DNA of 64,000 bases from Escarpia spicata (taxonomy: Eukaryota; Annelida; Polychaeta; Sabellida; Siboglinidae), in assembly GCA_963995525.1 (NCBI GenBank), contig OZ023206.1, forward strand, positions 9,329,671-9,393,670, written 5' to 3'. Shown here piece after piece: positions 45,961 to 55,423 of this stretch (the stretch's first letter is position 1; the number at the start of each line of letters is the position of its first letter). Position numbers and translations under genes: made by a program. The notes beneath the pieces were generated by a model. It had not been told where the DNA came from. It searched no databases and saw only the letters and a program-made list of their open reading frames with translations.

Positions 45961-47754
45961 CAGAAAGTTCAGGATAAGGTCGGTCCTCTAGAAGATAGTG
46001 CTGGAAATACAATATCAGAGGGATTCTTAATGGCAGAAGACCTGAATGAGTATTTTAGTTCAGTGTTTACCAGGGAAGATATTAGTTCACTGCCAGTACC
46101 AGAGGCTAAGTTCAAGGGGGCAGATTCAGACTATTTAGGACAGTAAGTTATAACCTCGGAAATGGTAGCTAAGAAAATAAGGGCTATGAAGGATAATAAA
46201 TCACCTGGAGTGGACGGGATTCCGCCCAAACTACTATTGGAAATTGTAGAACAAATTAGCACACCGCTTGCAACAGTTTTCAATTTGTCATTAGAAGAGG
46301 GAGTGGTTCCTTTAGAATGGAAAGAGGCAAACATTATACCGTTATTTAAAAAAGGTTCGAGAAACAAGTCAGAGAACTATAGACCAGTGAGTTTAACATC
46401 AGTGATTTGCAAATTATTAGAAAGACTAATTAAAGATCACATGGTGGATTTTCTTGTTAAACATAACTTGATAAACCCATCTCAACATGGGTTTTTAAAA
46501 GCGAGGTCATGCTTAACAAATATGTTATGTTTTTTGGAAGACATCACTAGGTGGGTAGATGAGGGATCACCAGTAGATATCATCTATTTAGATTTTCAAA
46601 AAGCTTTCGACAAAGTACCACATCAAAGATTACTCCTTAAGCTAAAGGCCCATGGCATAGGAAATGGTATAATAAACTGGATAGAAAAATGGCTGAATGA
46701 CAGAAGACAACGTGTAGTTGTTGATGGGGAGGCTTCAAACTGGAAATCGGTATTGAGTGGGGTACCACAGGGATCAGTACTAGGCCCTATATTATTATTA
46801 ATATATATCAACGATTTGGACGATGATATAACAAGCAAGGTGTTAAAATTTGCGGATGATACAAAAGTGTTTAGAAGGATTAAAAGTGATGGAGACAGAC
46901 AGCATTTACAAGATGATCTTGATAGGTTGATCAAATGGTCTGAAAAGTGGCAAATGCTGTTCAATTTTGGGAAATGTAAATGCCTCCACATAGGACATGG
47001 GAACGAAGAGGTAAAATATAAAATGGGGGGTACTGTTCTAAGTACTACTGTAAAAGAAAAGGACTTAGGGTTAACCATTAGTGCTGATATGAAGGTTTCA
47101 GAACAGTGCGGAATTGCAGCTTCAAAGGGAAATCAAATCCTTGGATTAATTAGGCGAAACATAACGTATAAGGAAAAAGAGCTAATAATACCGCTGTACA
47201 AAACAATAGTTAGGCCTCATTTAGAATATTGTATACAAGCATGGAGGCCATATCGCAAGAAGGACATAGATATGCTAGAAAGAGTACAGAGGAGAGCGAC
47301 TAAAATGATACCAAATCTGAGGGATCTTAGTTACAAAATACGCCTAAAAGAATGTGGTTTAACAACACTAGAGACCAGGAGATTGAGAGTAGATCACATA
47401 GAAGTGTTTAAAATATTGAATGGTTATGAAAATATTGATAGAATTTTTTTTTTCTCAGTTAAGAAAGATAGAAGGACCAGAGGACATGAAGCTACATTAG
47501 TAAAGGAGCAGTGTAGATTAGATATAAGAAAGTTCTCATTCTCACAAAGGACTGTAAATGAATGGAACATATTATCTCCTGATTGTGTTGGTGCTAGTAG
47601 CGTGAATATGTTTAAAAATAAAATCGACACACACCTTAAAAAGGCGGGGTACATGTAGATAAAAAGTATTGGACTCTCGATAAGCCAAAAGGCTTCCTTG
47701 TCCAACTGCCATCCAGAGTAATTTTCTGGTTGGCAATCTTGTTAAATCTTGTTA
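45961..47754 (+). mobile_element. 5'-truncated Jockey/CR1-type LINE inserted in the array
   Basis: A 1.79-kb insertion, antisense to MFSD13A. The array breaks off in ACAACTT at 45960 and resumes in AACTTACAGGTG at 47755, giving a possible 5-bp target duplication AACTT. The 3' end is a short direct repeat (AATCTTGTTAAATCTTGTTAA), the type of tail seen on CR1-group elements. The endonuclease region is missing. The reverse-transcriptase frame is long and uninterrupted, so the insertion looks young. Confidence 0.9.
46162..47658 (+). CDS. LINE reverse transcriptase, 498-codon frame
   Basis: RNA-directed DNA polymerase of a non-LTR element. Motifs in order: KDNKSPGVDGIPPKLL (about residues 10-25), WKEANIIPLFKKGSRN, NYRPVSLTSVICKLLE, QHGFLKARSCLTN, DIIYLDFQKAFDKVPH (first catalytic Asp), SGVPQGSVLGPILL, then the catalytic LKFADDTKVF box. 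The C-terminal domain shows EKDLGLTISADMKV, LIIPLYKTIVRPHLEY and QRRATKMIPNLRDLSY, ending near FKNKIDTHLKKAGYM. All core motifs are intact. The same frame continues upstream to 45961 (AEDLNEYFSSVFTRED) but is cut by an in-frame TAA at 46144-46146, so the start at 46162 is only the first Met after that stop. Truncated and endonuclease-less, it is probably immobile by itself. Confidence 0.9.
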   Translation: MVAKKIRAMKDNKSPGVDGIPPKLLLEIVEQISTPLATVFNLSLEEGVVPLEWKEANIIPLFKKGSRNKSENYRPVSLTSVICKLLERLIKDHMVDFLVKHNLINPSQHGFLKARSCLTNMLCFLEDITRWVDEGSPVDIIYLDFQKAFDKVPHQRLLLKLKAHGIGNGIINWIEKWLNDRRQRVVVDGEASNWKSVLSGVPQGSVLGPILLLIYINDLDDDITSKVLKFADDTKVFRRIKSDGDRQHLQDDLDRLIKWSEKWQMLFNFGKCKCLHIGHGNEEVKYKMGGTVLSTTVKEKDLGLTISADMKVSEQCGIAASKGNQILGLIRRNITYKEKELIIPLYKTIVRPHLEYCIQAWRPYRKKDIDMLERVQRRATKMIPNLRDLSYKIRLKECGLTTLETRRLRVDHIEVFKILNGYENIDRIFFFSVKKDRRTRGHEATLVKEQCRLDIRKFSFSQRTVNEWNILSPDCVGASSVNMFKNKIDTHLKKAGYM

Positions 47755-49020
47755 AACTTACAGGTGCCTTCAGTGAAGATTTGGTTACTGTAAACAGAGT
47801 TAAATGACTAGACTTTACAACGTACAGGAGCCTTCAGTGAAGACTTGGTTACTGTAAACAGAGTTAAATGACTAGACTCTACAACTTACAGGTGCCTTCA
47901 GTGAAGACTTGGTTCTGTAAACAAAGTTCAATGACTAGACTTTACAACTTACAGGTGCATTCAATGAAGACTTGGTTACTGTAAACAGAGTTCAATGACT
48001 AGACTCTACAACTTACAGGTGCCTTCAGTGAAGATTTGGTTACTGTAAACAGAGTTAAATGACTAGACTCTCCAACGTACAGGAGCCTTCAGTGAAGACT
48101 TGGTTACTGTAAACAGAGTTAAATTACTAGACTCTACAACTTACAGGTGCCTTCAGTGAAGACTTGGTTCTGTAAACAAAGTTCAATGACTAGACTCTAT
48201 AACTTACAGGAGCCTTCAGTGAAGACTTGGTTACTGTAAACATAGTTAAATGACTAGACTCTACAACTTACAGGTGCCTTCAGTGAAGATTTGGTTACTG
48301 TAAACAGAGTTAAATGACTAGACTCTACAACGTACAGGAGCCTTCAGTGAAGACTTGGTTACTGTAAACAGAGTTAAATGACTAGACTCTACAACTTACA
48401 GGTGCCTTCAGTGAAGACTTGGTTACTGTAAATAGAGTTCAATGACTAGACTCTACAACTTACAGGTGCCTTCAGTGAAGACTTGGTTACTGTACACAGA
48501 GTTCAATGACTAGACTCTACAACTTACAGGTGCCTTCAGTGAAGACTTGGTTACTGTAAAGAGAGTTAAATGACTAGACTCTACAACGTACAGGAGCCTT
48601 CAGTGAAGACTTGGTTACTGTAAAAAGAGTTAAATGACTAGACTCTACAACGTACAGGAGCCTTCAGTGAAGACTTGGTTACTGTAAACAGAGTTAAATG
48701 ACTAGACTCTACAACTTACAGGTGCCTTCAGTGAAGACTTGGTTACTGTAAACAGAGTTCAATGACTAGACTCTACAACTTACAGGTGCCTTCAGTGAAG
48801 GCTTGGTTACTGTACACAGAGTTCAATGACTAGACTCTACAACTTACAGGTGCCTTCAGTGAAGAATTGGTTACTGTAAACAGAGTTAAATGACTAGACT
48901 CTACAACGTACAGGAGCCTTCAGTGAAGACTTGGTTACTGTAAACAGAGTTCAATAACTAGACTCTACAACTTACAGGTGCCTTCAGTGAAGACTCGGTT
49001 ACTGTACACAGAGTTCAATG
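47755..49020. repeat. 64-bp array of exon 5 acceptor plus exon start, distal block
   Basis: About twenty more copies of the 64-bp unit. Most carry CTGTAAGT on the minus strand after GGCAC; a subset carry CTGTACGT after GGCTC. Two subtypes alternate in runs, which suggests amplification of multi-unit blocks. Confidence 0.95.
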
Positions 49021-49029
49021 TTTAGACTG

Positions 49030-49386
49030 CAATTTACATAGATGCAACAGTCAGAAGTGTTGTGATTGTGACTGTCATGACTACTACAACTTTCACAACT
49101 ATCATGACTGTCACGACAGTGGTGACTGTCATGACTGTCATTGTTATCATGATTGCTGTGACTGTTACAACAGTTGTGTCTGTCACGACTGCTGCAACTG
49201 TCGTGACTGTCATGAAGGCTGTAACTGACATGACTTGTGACCGATGCAACAGTTATGACTGTCACAACTGTTATTAACGCTGTGACCGATGTGACTTAAA
49301 TGGGGGTCATAAATGACATGACTGTCACGACGACGGTGACTGTTATAACTACCATGACTGTTGCACGTGTTGTGTTAGTGTCTCAC
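49030..49386. repeat. Degenerate ~9-bp GTCATGACT-type simple repeat, intron 4
   Basis: Irregular repetition of GACTGTCATGACTGTCA, CAACTGTTATGACTGTCAC and similar, reaching up to the exon 4 donor. Its unit does not resemble the donor. Confidence 0.85.
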
Positions 49387-49558
49387 CTGGCAATGAAGAG
49401 ACACATCAGCCACAGCTGGTCGGGCCCGGCCAGGTACATGAAGACTCCGAGACACAACTTGACAACAAACAACCCACGGATGACTGCGTATGTCCCATGA
49501 CGCCGACACAGGGTCATGAAGTAGAGGTTATTGAGATGCGGGGCAATGAAGGAGATCC
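49387..49558 (-). CDS. MFSD13A: MFSD13A (TMEM180) exon 4
   Basis: The acceptor TGTATGTTTCAG ends at 49559 and the donor is GCCAG followed by GTGAGA. With the single G left from exon 3 it completes Gly299. It encodes residues 300-355 and leaves two bases of Ser356. The protein reads [65 protein letters not shown] and [12 protein letters not shown] are near-identical to vertebrate TMEM180. Two membrane spans are evident. The first 43 bases of this exon with its acceptor are the unit of the 55-bp array in intron 3. Confidence 0.96.
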
Positions 49559-51960
49559 CTGAAACATACAGTGAAGTAGGTGTTATTGAGGTGAGGGGCA
49601 ATGAAGGAGATCCCTGAATCACACAATGAAGTAGATGTTATTGAGATGCGGGGCAATGAAGGAGATCCCTGAAACACACAGTGAAGTAGGTTATTGAGCT
49701 GAGGGGCAATGAAAGAGATCCCTGAAACACACATTGAAGTAGAGGTTATTGAGATGCGGGGCAATGAAGGAGATCCCTGAAACACACATTGAAGTAGAGG
49801 TTATTGAGATGCGGGGCAATGAAGGAGACCCCTGAAACACACAATGAAGTAGGGGTTATTGAGCTGAGGGGCAATGAAGGAGATCCCTGAAACACTCAGT
49901 GAAGTAGATGCTATTGAGGTGAGGGGCAATGAAGGAGATCCCTGAAACACACAATGAAGTAGGGGTTATTGAGCTGAGGGGCAATGAAGGAGATCCCTGA
50001 AACACACAGAGAAGTAGATGTTATTGAGATGCGGGGCAATGAAGGAGATCCCTGAATCACATAATGAAGTAGATGTTATTGAGGTGAGGGGCAATGAAGG
50101 AGATCCCTGAAACACAGTGAAGTAGGTTATTGAGGTGAGGGGCAATGAAGGAGATCCTTGAAACACACAGTGAAGTGGATGTTATTGAGGTGAGGGGCAA
50201 TGAAGGAGATCCCTGAAACACACAGTGAAGTAGAGGTTATTGAGGTGAGGGGCAATGAAGGAGATCCCTGAAACACACAGTGACGTAGTTGTTATTGAGG
50301 TGAGGGGTAATGAAGGAGATCTCTGAAACACACAGTGAAGTAGGTTATTGAGCTGAGGGGCAATGAAGGAGATCCCTGAAACACACAGTGAAGTAGGGGT
50401 TATTGAGGTGAGGGACAATGAAGGAGATCCCTGAAACACACAATGAAGTAGGTTATTGAGCTGAGGGGCAATGAAAGAGATTCCTGAAACACACGGTGAA
50501 GTAGGGGTTATTGAGGTGAGGGACAATGAAGGAGATCCCTGAAACACAGAATGAAGTAGAGGTTATTGAGGTGAGGGGCAATGAAAGAGATTCCTGAAAC
50601 ACACAATGAAGTAGAGGTTATTGAGCTGAGGGGCAATGAAAGAGATTCCTGAAACACACAGTGAAGTAGAGGTTATTGAGGTGAGGGGCAATGAAAGAGA
50701 TTCCTGAAACACACAGTGAAGTAGATGTTATTGAGGTGAGGGGCAATGAAAGAGATTCCTGAAACACACAGTGAAGTAGATGTTATTGAGGTGAGGGGCA
50801 ATGAAGGAGATCCCTGAAACACACAGTGAAGTAGATGTTATTGAGGTAAGGGGCAATGAAGGAGATCCCTGAAACACACAGTGAAGTAGAGGTTATTGAG
50901 GTGAGGGGCAATGAAAGATATTCCTGAAACACACAGTGAAGTAGATGTTATTGAGGTGAGGGGCAATGAAGGAGATCCCTGAAACACACAGTGAAGTAGA
51001 TGTTATTGAGGTAAGGGGCAATGAAGGAGATCCCTGAAACACACAGTGAAGTAGATGTTATTGAGGTGAGGGGCAATGAAGGAGATCCCTGAAACACACA
51101 GTGAAGTAGATGTTATTGAGGTAAGGGGCAATGAAGGAGATCCCTGAAACACACAGTGAAGTAGAGGTTATTGAGGTGAGGGGCAATGAAAGAGATTCCT
51201 GAAACACACAGTGAAGTAGAGGTTATTGAGGTGAGGGGCAATGAAGGAGATCCCTGAAACACACAGTGAAGTAGATGTTATTGAGGTGAGGGGCAATGAA
51301 GGAGATCCCTGAAACACACAGTGAAGTAGATGTTATTGAGGTGAGGGGTAATGAAGGAGATCTCTGAAACACACAGTGAAGTAGGTTATTGAGCTGAGGG
51401 GCAATGAAGGAGATCCCTGAAACACACAGTGAAGTAGGGGTTATTGAGGTGAGGGACAATGAAGGAGATCCCTGAAACACACAGTGAAGTAGAGGTTATT
51501 GAGGTGAGGGGCAATGAAAGAGATTCCTGAAACACACAGTGAAGTAGAGGTTATTGAGGTGAGGGGCAATGAAAGAGATTCCTGAAACACACAGTGAAGT
51601 AGATGTTATTGAGGTGAGGGGCAATGAAGGAGATCCCTGAAACACACAGTGAAGTAGGGGTTATTGAGGTGAGGGACAATGAAGGAGATCCCTGAAACAC
51701 ACAGTGAAGTAGAGGTTATTGAGGTGAGGGGCAATGAAAGAGATTCCTGAAACACACAGTGAAGTAGAGGTTATTGAGGTGAGGGGCAATGAAAGAGATT
51801 CCTGAAACACACAGTGAAGTAGATGTTATTGAGGTGAGGGGCAATGAAAGAGATTCCTGAAACACACAGTGAAGTAGATGTTATTGAGGTAAGGGGCAAT
51901 GAAGGAGATCCCTGAAACACAACATGAAGTAGAACACATTGAGGTGTGGGACTATGAAGG
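49559..51960. repeat. 55-bp array of exon 4 acceptor plus exon start, about 43 copies
   Basis: Read on the minus strand, each unit is CTGTGTGTTTCAG (acceptor), then GGATCTCCTTCATTGCCCC, TCACCTCAATAACCTCTACT, TCA. This reproduces the exon 4 acceptor and its first 43 bases. Some copies lack a few bases near AATAACCTACTT. Copies at about 49640, 49750, 49805 and 50025 carry the exon-like CCCCGCATCTC instead of CCCCTCACCTC. The array fills nearly all of intron 3. Confidence 0.96.
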
Positions 51961-51989
51961 AGATCCCTGAAACAGATTATAGAATTTTC

Positions 51990-52072
51990 TAGAACAATGG
52001 TTTACTCTTCAAAAATGAGGGTTTACTTGCATAGAAAGAGGGTTTACTCGCCCAGAACGAGGGTTTACTCAC
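51990..52072. repeat. ~27-bp copies of the exon 3 donor
   Basis: On the minus strand the true junction TTCTCG/GTGAGTAAACCCTC is followed by TTCTGGGCGAGTAAACCCTC, then TTCTATGCAAGTAAACCCTC, then a more diverged copy ending GAGTAAACCATTG. So there are three imperfect downstream copies of the donor region. Only the first keeps a GT at the splice position. Confidence 0.8.
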
Positions 52073-52169
52073 CGAGAATGAGTGAGAGGACGACCTGAGG
52101 CACGGCATCACCCAGCAAGTTGTCAAGGAAGAGGGGGAAGAAATTACTGTTGAAGTGGCAGTGGAACAC
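52073..52169 (-). CDS. MFSD13A: MFSD13A (TMEM180) exon 3
   Basis: A 97-bp exon. The acceptor TGTTGTGTTACAG ends at 52170 and the donor is CTCG followed by GTGAGT. It starts at a codon boundary and encodes residues 267-298, [20 protein letters not shown] then [12 protein letters not shown], leaving one base (G) of Gly299. [15 protein letters not shown] is a signature of TMEM180 proteins. Both of its splice sites have tandem look-alikes in the flanking introns. Confidence 0.95.
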
Positions 52170-52430
52170 CTGTAACACAACACAGATACATCTGTAACAC
52201 AACACAAATACATATGTAATACAACACAGAGACATATGTAACACAACACAGAGACATCTGTAACTCAACACAGGAATATCTGTAACACAACACAGATACA
52301 TCTGTAACACAACACAGAGACATCTGTAACACAACACAGGAACATATGTAACACAACACAGGAACATCTGTAACACAACACAGGAACATATGTAACACAA
52401 CACAGTAACACACCTCAGTAACATAACACA
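52170..52430. repeat. 22-bp copies of the exon 3 acceptor, about 11
   Basis: Unit on the minus strand ATGTATCTGTGTTGTGTTAC followed by AG. The copy touching exon 3 is the true acceptor. Seven of the eleven copies keep TTACAG; four have TTACAT and so lack the AG. A more diverged tail follows to about 52460. Confidence 0.93.
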
Positions 52431-52905
52431 GTGACTAACACAAATGTAACACAACACAGTTTTATGTGTACTGTAATTGTAACACAACATGGTAACACAT
52501 GCGTCACTACACAGTGGTGAACACACATGAAACAAATTTCACAGCAACATACCTGTGATTGTACCACAGCACAGTAACACACACAAATAAATAATACATA
52601 CAAGTTTACTAATTTCATGACTGAGTTGTATGTGCAAGTGTGTAGTCAAGTTGTGTTCTTGGTAGCAGGAATCTATGTGTAACTAATTCAATCTAGCACA
52701 ACATGTTGTTAGTGTTACACATTTGTTACAATTGATGCTTGTGATACTATCAGCTGATACAACACAGTAACAATAAATAACGTAAAAGATTTGTTATAAC
52801 AGCAATATACATTACAGGTATATTACAATGCAGGGGAACAGTGACAAATGTTTTTTAAAGACATGGGAGAGAAAATACTCTTACAAAGTGTGTTACAAAC
52901 GGTCC
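52431..52905 (-). other. MFSD13A intron 2, central part
   Basis: Intron sequence between two arrays, with scattered GTAACACA-type relics of the 22-bp unit up to about 52580 and no coding signal. Confidence 0.6.
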
Positions 52906-53225
52906 CACCTGTACGAGATTCAGTCTCACCTGTATGAGATTCAGTCTCACCTGTATGAGATTCAGCCTCACTTATACAATATTCAGTCTCACCTGTACGA
53001 GATTCAGTCTCACCTGTATGAGATTCAGTCTCACCTGTATGAGAATCTGTTTCACCTGCATTAGACTAAATCTCACCTGTATGAGATTCAGTCTCACACG
53101 TATGAGATTCAGTCTCATCTGTACTAAAGATTAACTCTCACATGTATGAGATTCAGTCTCACCTGTATGAGATTCAGTCTCACCTGTATGAGATTCACTC
53201 TCACCTGTATGAGATTCACTCTCAC
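52906..53225. repeat. 21-bp copies of the exon 2 donor, 15 copies
   Basis: On the minus strand each unit is AATCTCATACAG (the last 12 bases of exon 2) followed by GTGAGACTG. At least nine copies keep CAG/GTGAGA exactly as at the true junction; others have GTGGGA, GTGAAA or a lost GT. The array runs directly from the exon 2 donor into intron 2. Confidence 0.95.
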
Positions 53226-53373
53226 CTGTATGAGATTCATGGCGGCGAACCAGACAAAGTTCCGGTGTCCTGCGAGCTGGCTGATGAAAGACTTGAGCGC
53301 CATCTTGTCATCAGAGAAGTTGAGTTCTATCGCAGTTTTTATGCACTCTTGCTTCTCACCATGGATTCCATTG
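53226..53373 (-). CDS. MFSD13A: MFSD13A (TMEM180) exon 2
   Basis: A 148-bp exon. The acceptor TATGTCTTTGCCACAG ends at 53374 and the donor is ATACAG followed by GTGAGA. Its first C completes Ser217 with the AG left by exon 1. It encodes residues 218-266: NGIHGEKQECIKTAIELNFS, then MALKSFISQLAGHRNFVWF and AAMNLIQ. The first half is a hydrophilic cytoplasmic-type loop between the two six-helix halves of the transporter fold. The second half (HRNFVWFAAMNLIQ) matches the HRNFLWFVSMDLVQ segment of vertebrate TMEM180 and starts the second half. Its donor is copied 15 times downstream. Confidence 0.93.
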
Positions 53374-55423
53374 CTGTGGCAAAGACATACTCATTCATTG
53401 TCAGCGACTTATTTGTTATTGACAACACGCTTCGACACTGTGTCACAAACACACAATGACACAGCAACACACAGGGATATATAGGTAACCCAGCATGCAA
53501 AAGGGGTATTAAGTCTCAAAAGACTCAATCTGCACATGAGCCAAAAATACTGTCATCATCATATTCCACCAATTTTTTTATTTTGGCAGAAATACATATA
53601 CCTTTTTAACTCATCATTCCATGTCCAGTTTATTTTCCTCTACATTACAAACAATCCCAAACAAGTGTTCGAAATGAAGACCTTTGAATCAGCGGCCGTC
53701 AATTCAAAATCCGTCCTGCTGATTAAATTTGCCAAAATGTTCAAGTCTTAAACACCGCCGGTTCACAAACGCCACTGGTTTATCTCGGCAGACATGATGA
53801 GGCTGCATCCGATGCAAAGTTTTTTAGAATTCTTAGACCTGAATCATTTACAGGAGACAGTAAATGCAACTTTGGTAATAATTCAACAATAGTTCGTCAA
53901 AACTGAACTCTTATCACGCGAACGGTGAATTCAATAGCAAAGCCAATGAACACCTATTCAAAAATATCAATGGCATCACCACAGGCAGTGCAGTTTTCTA
54001 AGAGTCAGACTGAATGCCATTTGTCGTAGTTTTGCTGTGTCCTTTGGACTAAATGTTAAGGTGTTTGGAAGTTGTCTCAGTTGTAGACATACTTTTTGTT
54101 CTTTATCTACAAATAAACATGGCCTAAATCTAAATTTGCCTTGTGATAAAACTGTATTTTGTAATGTGACCAACATCGGCAAAGTGAAAGCCATGGTCAC
54201 CTAGCAAATATACCAGAAAACACCTAAAAAGAAGTTGCAAATGTACTATATACAGGCATACAAGTACTAGCTTTGGGAAGAACTTGAACAATCAGGACAT
54301 ACATTTGGAACAATATTTATTATTATTATAGGCTAGCTTGGTAATTAAAAATATTATTTTGTAATTTGCATTTTATTATTATAATGTGCTTACATACATG
54401 TTTGTAATTTTTTCAAGGTCTAATTTTAATTATTTATATATATATATATATAGATGTAATGCAAAGTTTTATTACGCTAGTGTAACTTAGCTCTATTATG
54501 TTAGTGTACATATAGTTAATGTTAAAATGAATACTGTTTACTATCTTATGTACTTACAAGTAAATTCTAATGATAGACATTCACGTATGTGATAAAAAAA
54601 TGTGGAAAAATGGAAATGTGTCAAAGTTGAATGTAAATTAGTTGGGCAAGTTCAAATTCAGCAGGGCCAGTTCAAAATTGATCTGGGCCAGCCCAATAAA
54701 ATACATGCATTTGTGAAACCATAGATTTAGAAACAATAGACAACTTCAATCAAAATGTTTCTAAAAATGTTGCTTTTAAAAATGTGTTTCAATTTTAGCA
54801 ATAAATAAAAAAAATACTGAAGATATTTAAACAAATGAGGTATAATTTTAAAGCTTGTGATCTGTGGAATTTATTCAAATATGCGACTTAATAACCACTT
54901 TGCTGTGGCAGGCTACATATATATGTATATATATATATATATGGTGTTACATGGGGACATATGTACAGTGATGCAAGTACTGAAACAATGGGTCTTTGCA
55001 TGGGGATATACAACAACACCCTGTGACATAGACTGACATGTTCTGTGACACATTAACACACAGCATGTGATACCACTACTTTCATAACCAGTCTGTGTAG
55101 TCAGCATTAGTTGACTGCAAGCAAAAATACAGGTATAGAAACAATAAATAACAGAAGTACATTAACTAAGATCAGTTATACAAACTATTTTATTTCATAA
55201 TTACAAAACAGATCTGGAAAAAACTACTACCGGTATTTCACTTATTAAAACATTCAGATGAATATTAGTATTACTTGTGAAATATATTCTCTATAAATTA
55301 CAAAAAGTACTTTAAACTATCAGGATACCACAAAAAATACTTATATTTAGTTTACAAAAGACCAATGTAACTCAGAGAAATTATGCATCATTTTGTGTGG
55401 GATCATTCAAGTTGTCAACTCAC
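53374..55423 (-). other. MFSD13A intron 1
   Basis: A 2.05-kb intron with normal sites (GAG/GTGAGT donor, CCACAG acceptor). Unlike introns 2-4 it has no junction-derived array. Contents are AT-rich DNA, TA runs at 54435 and 54930, and a 74-codon minus-strand frame at 53976-54200. The plus-strand reading at 54000-54200 (KVFGSCLSCRHTFCSLST) looks somewhat protein-like and may be a transposon relic. The family is unknown. Confidence 0.7.

Noticed and set aside
49030..49386. Array derived from the exon 4 donor
   Set aside because: Its GACTGTCAT-type unit does not resemble the donor sequence, so it was not counted among the junction-derived arrays.
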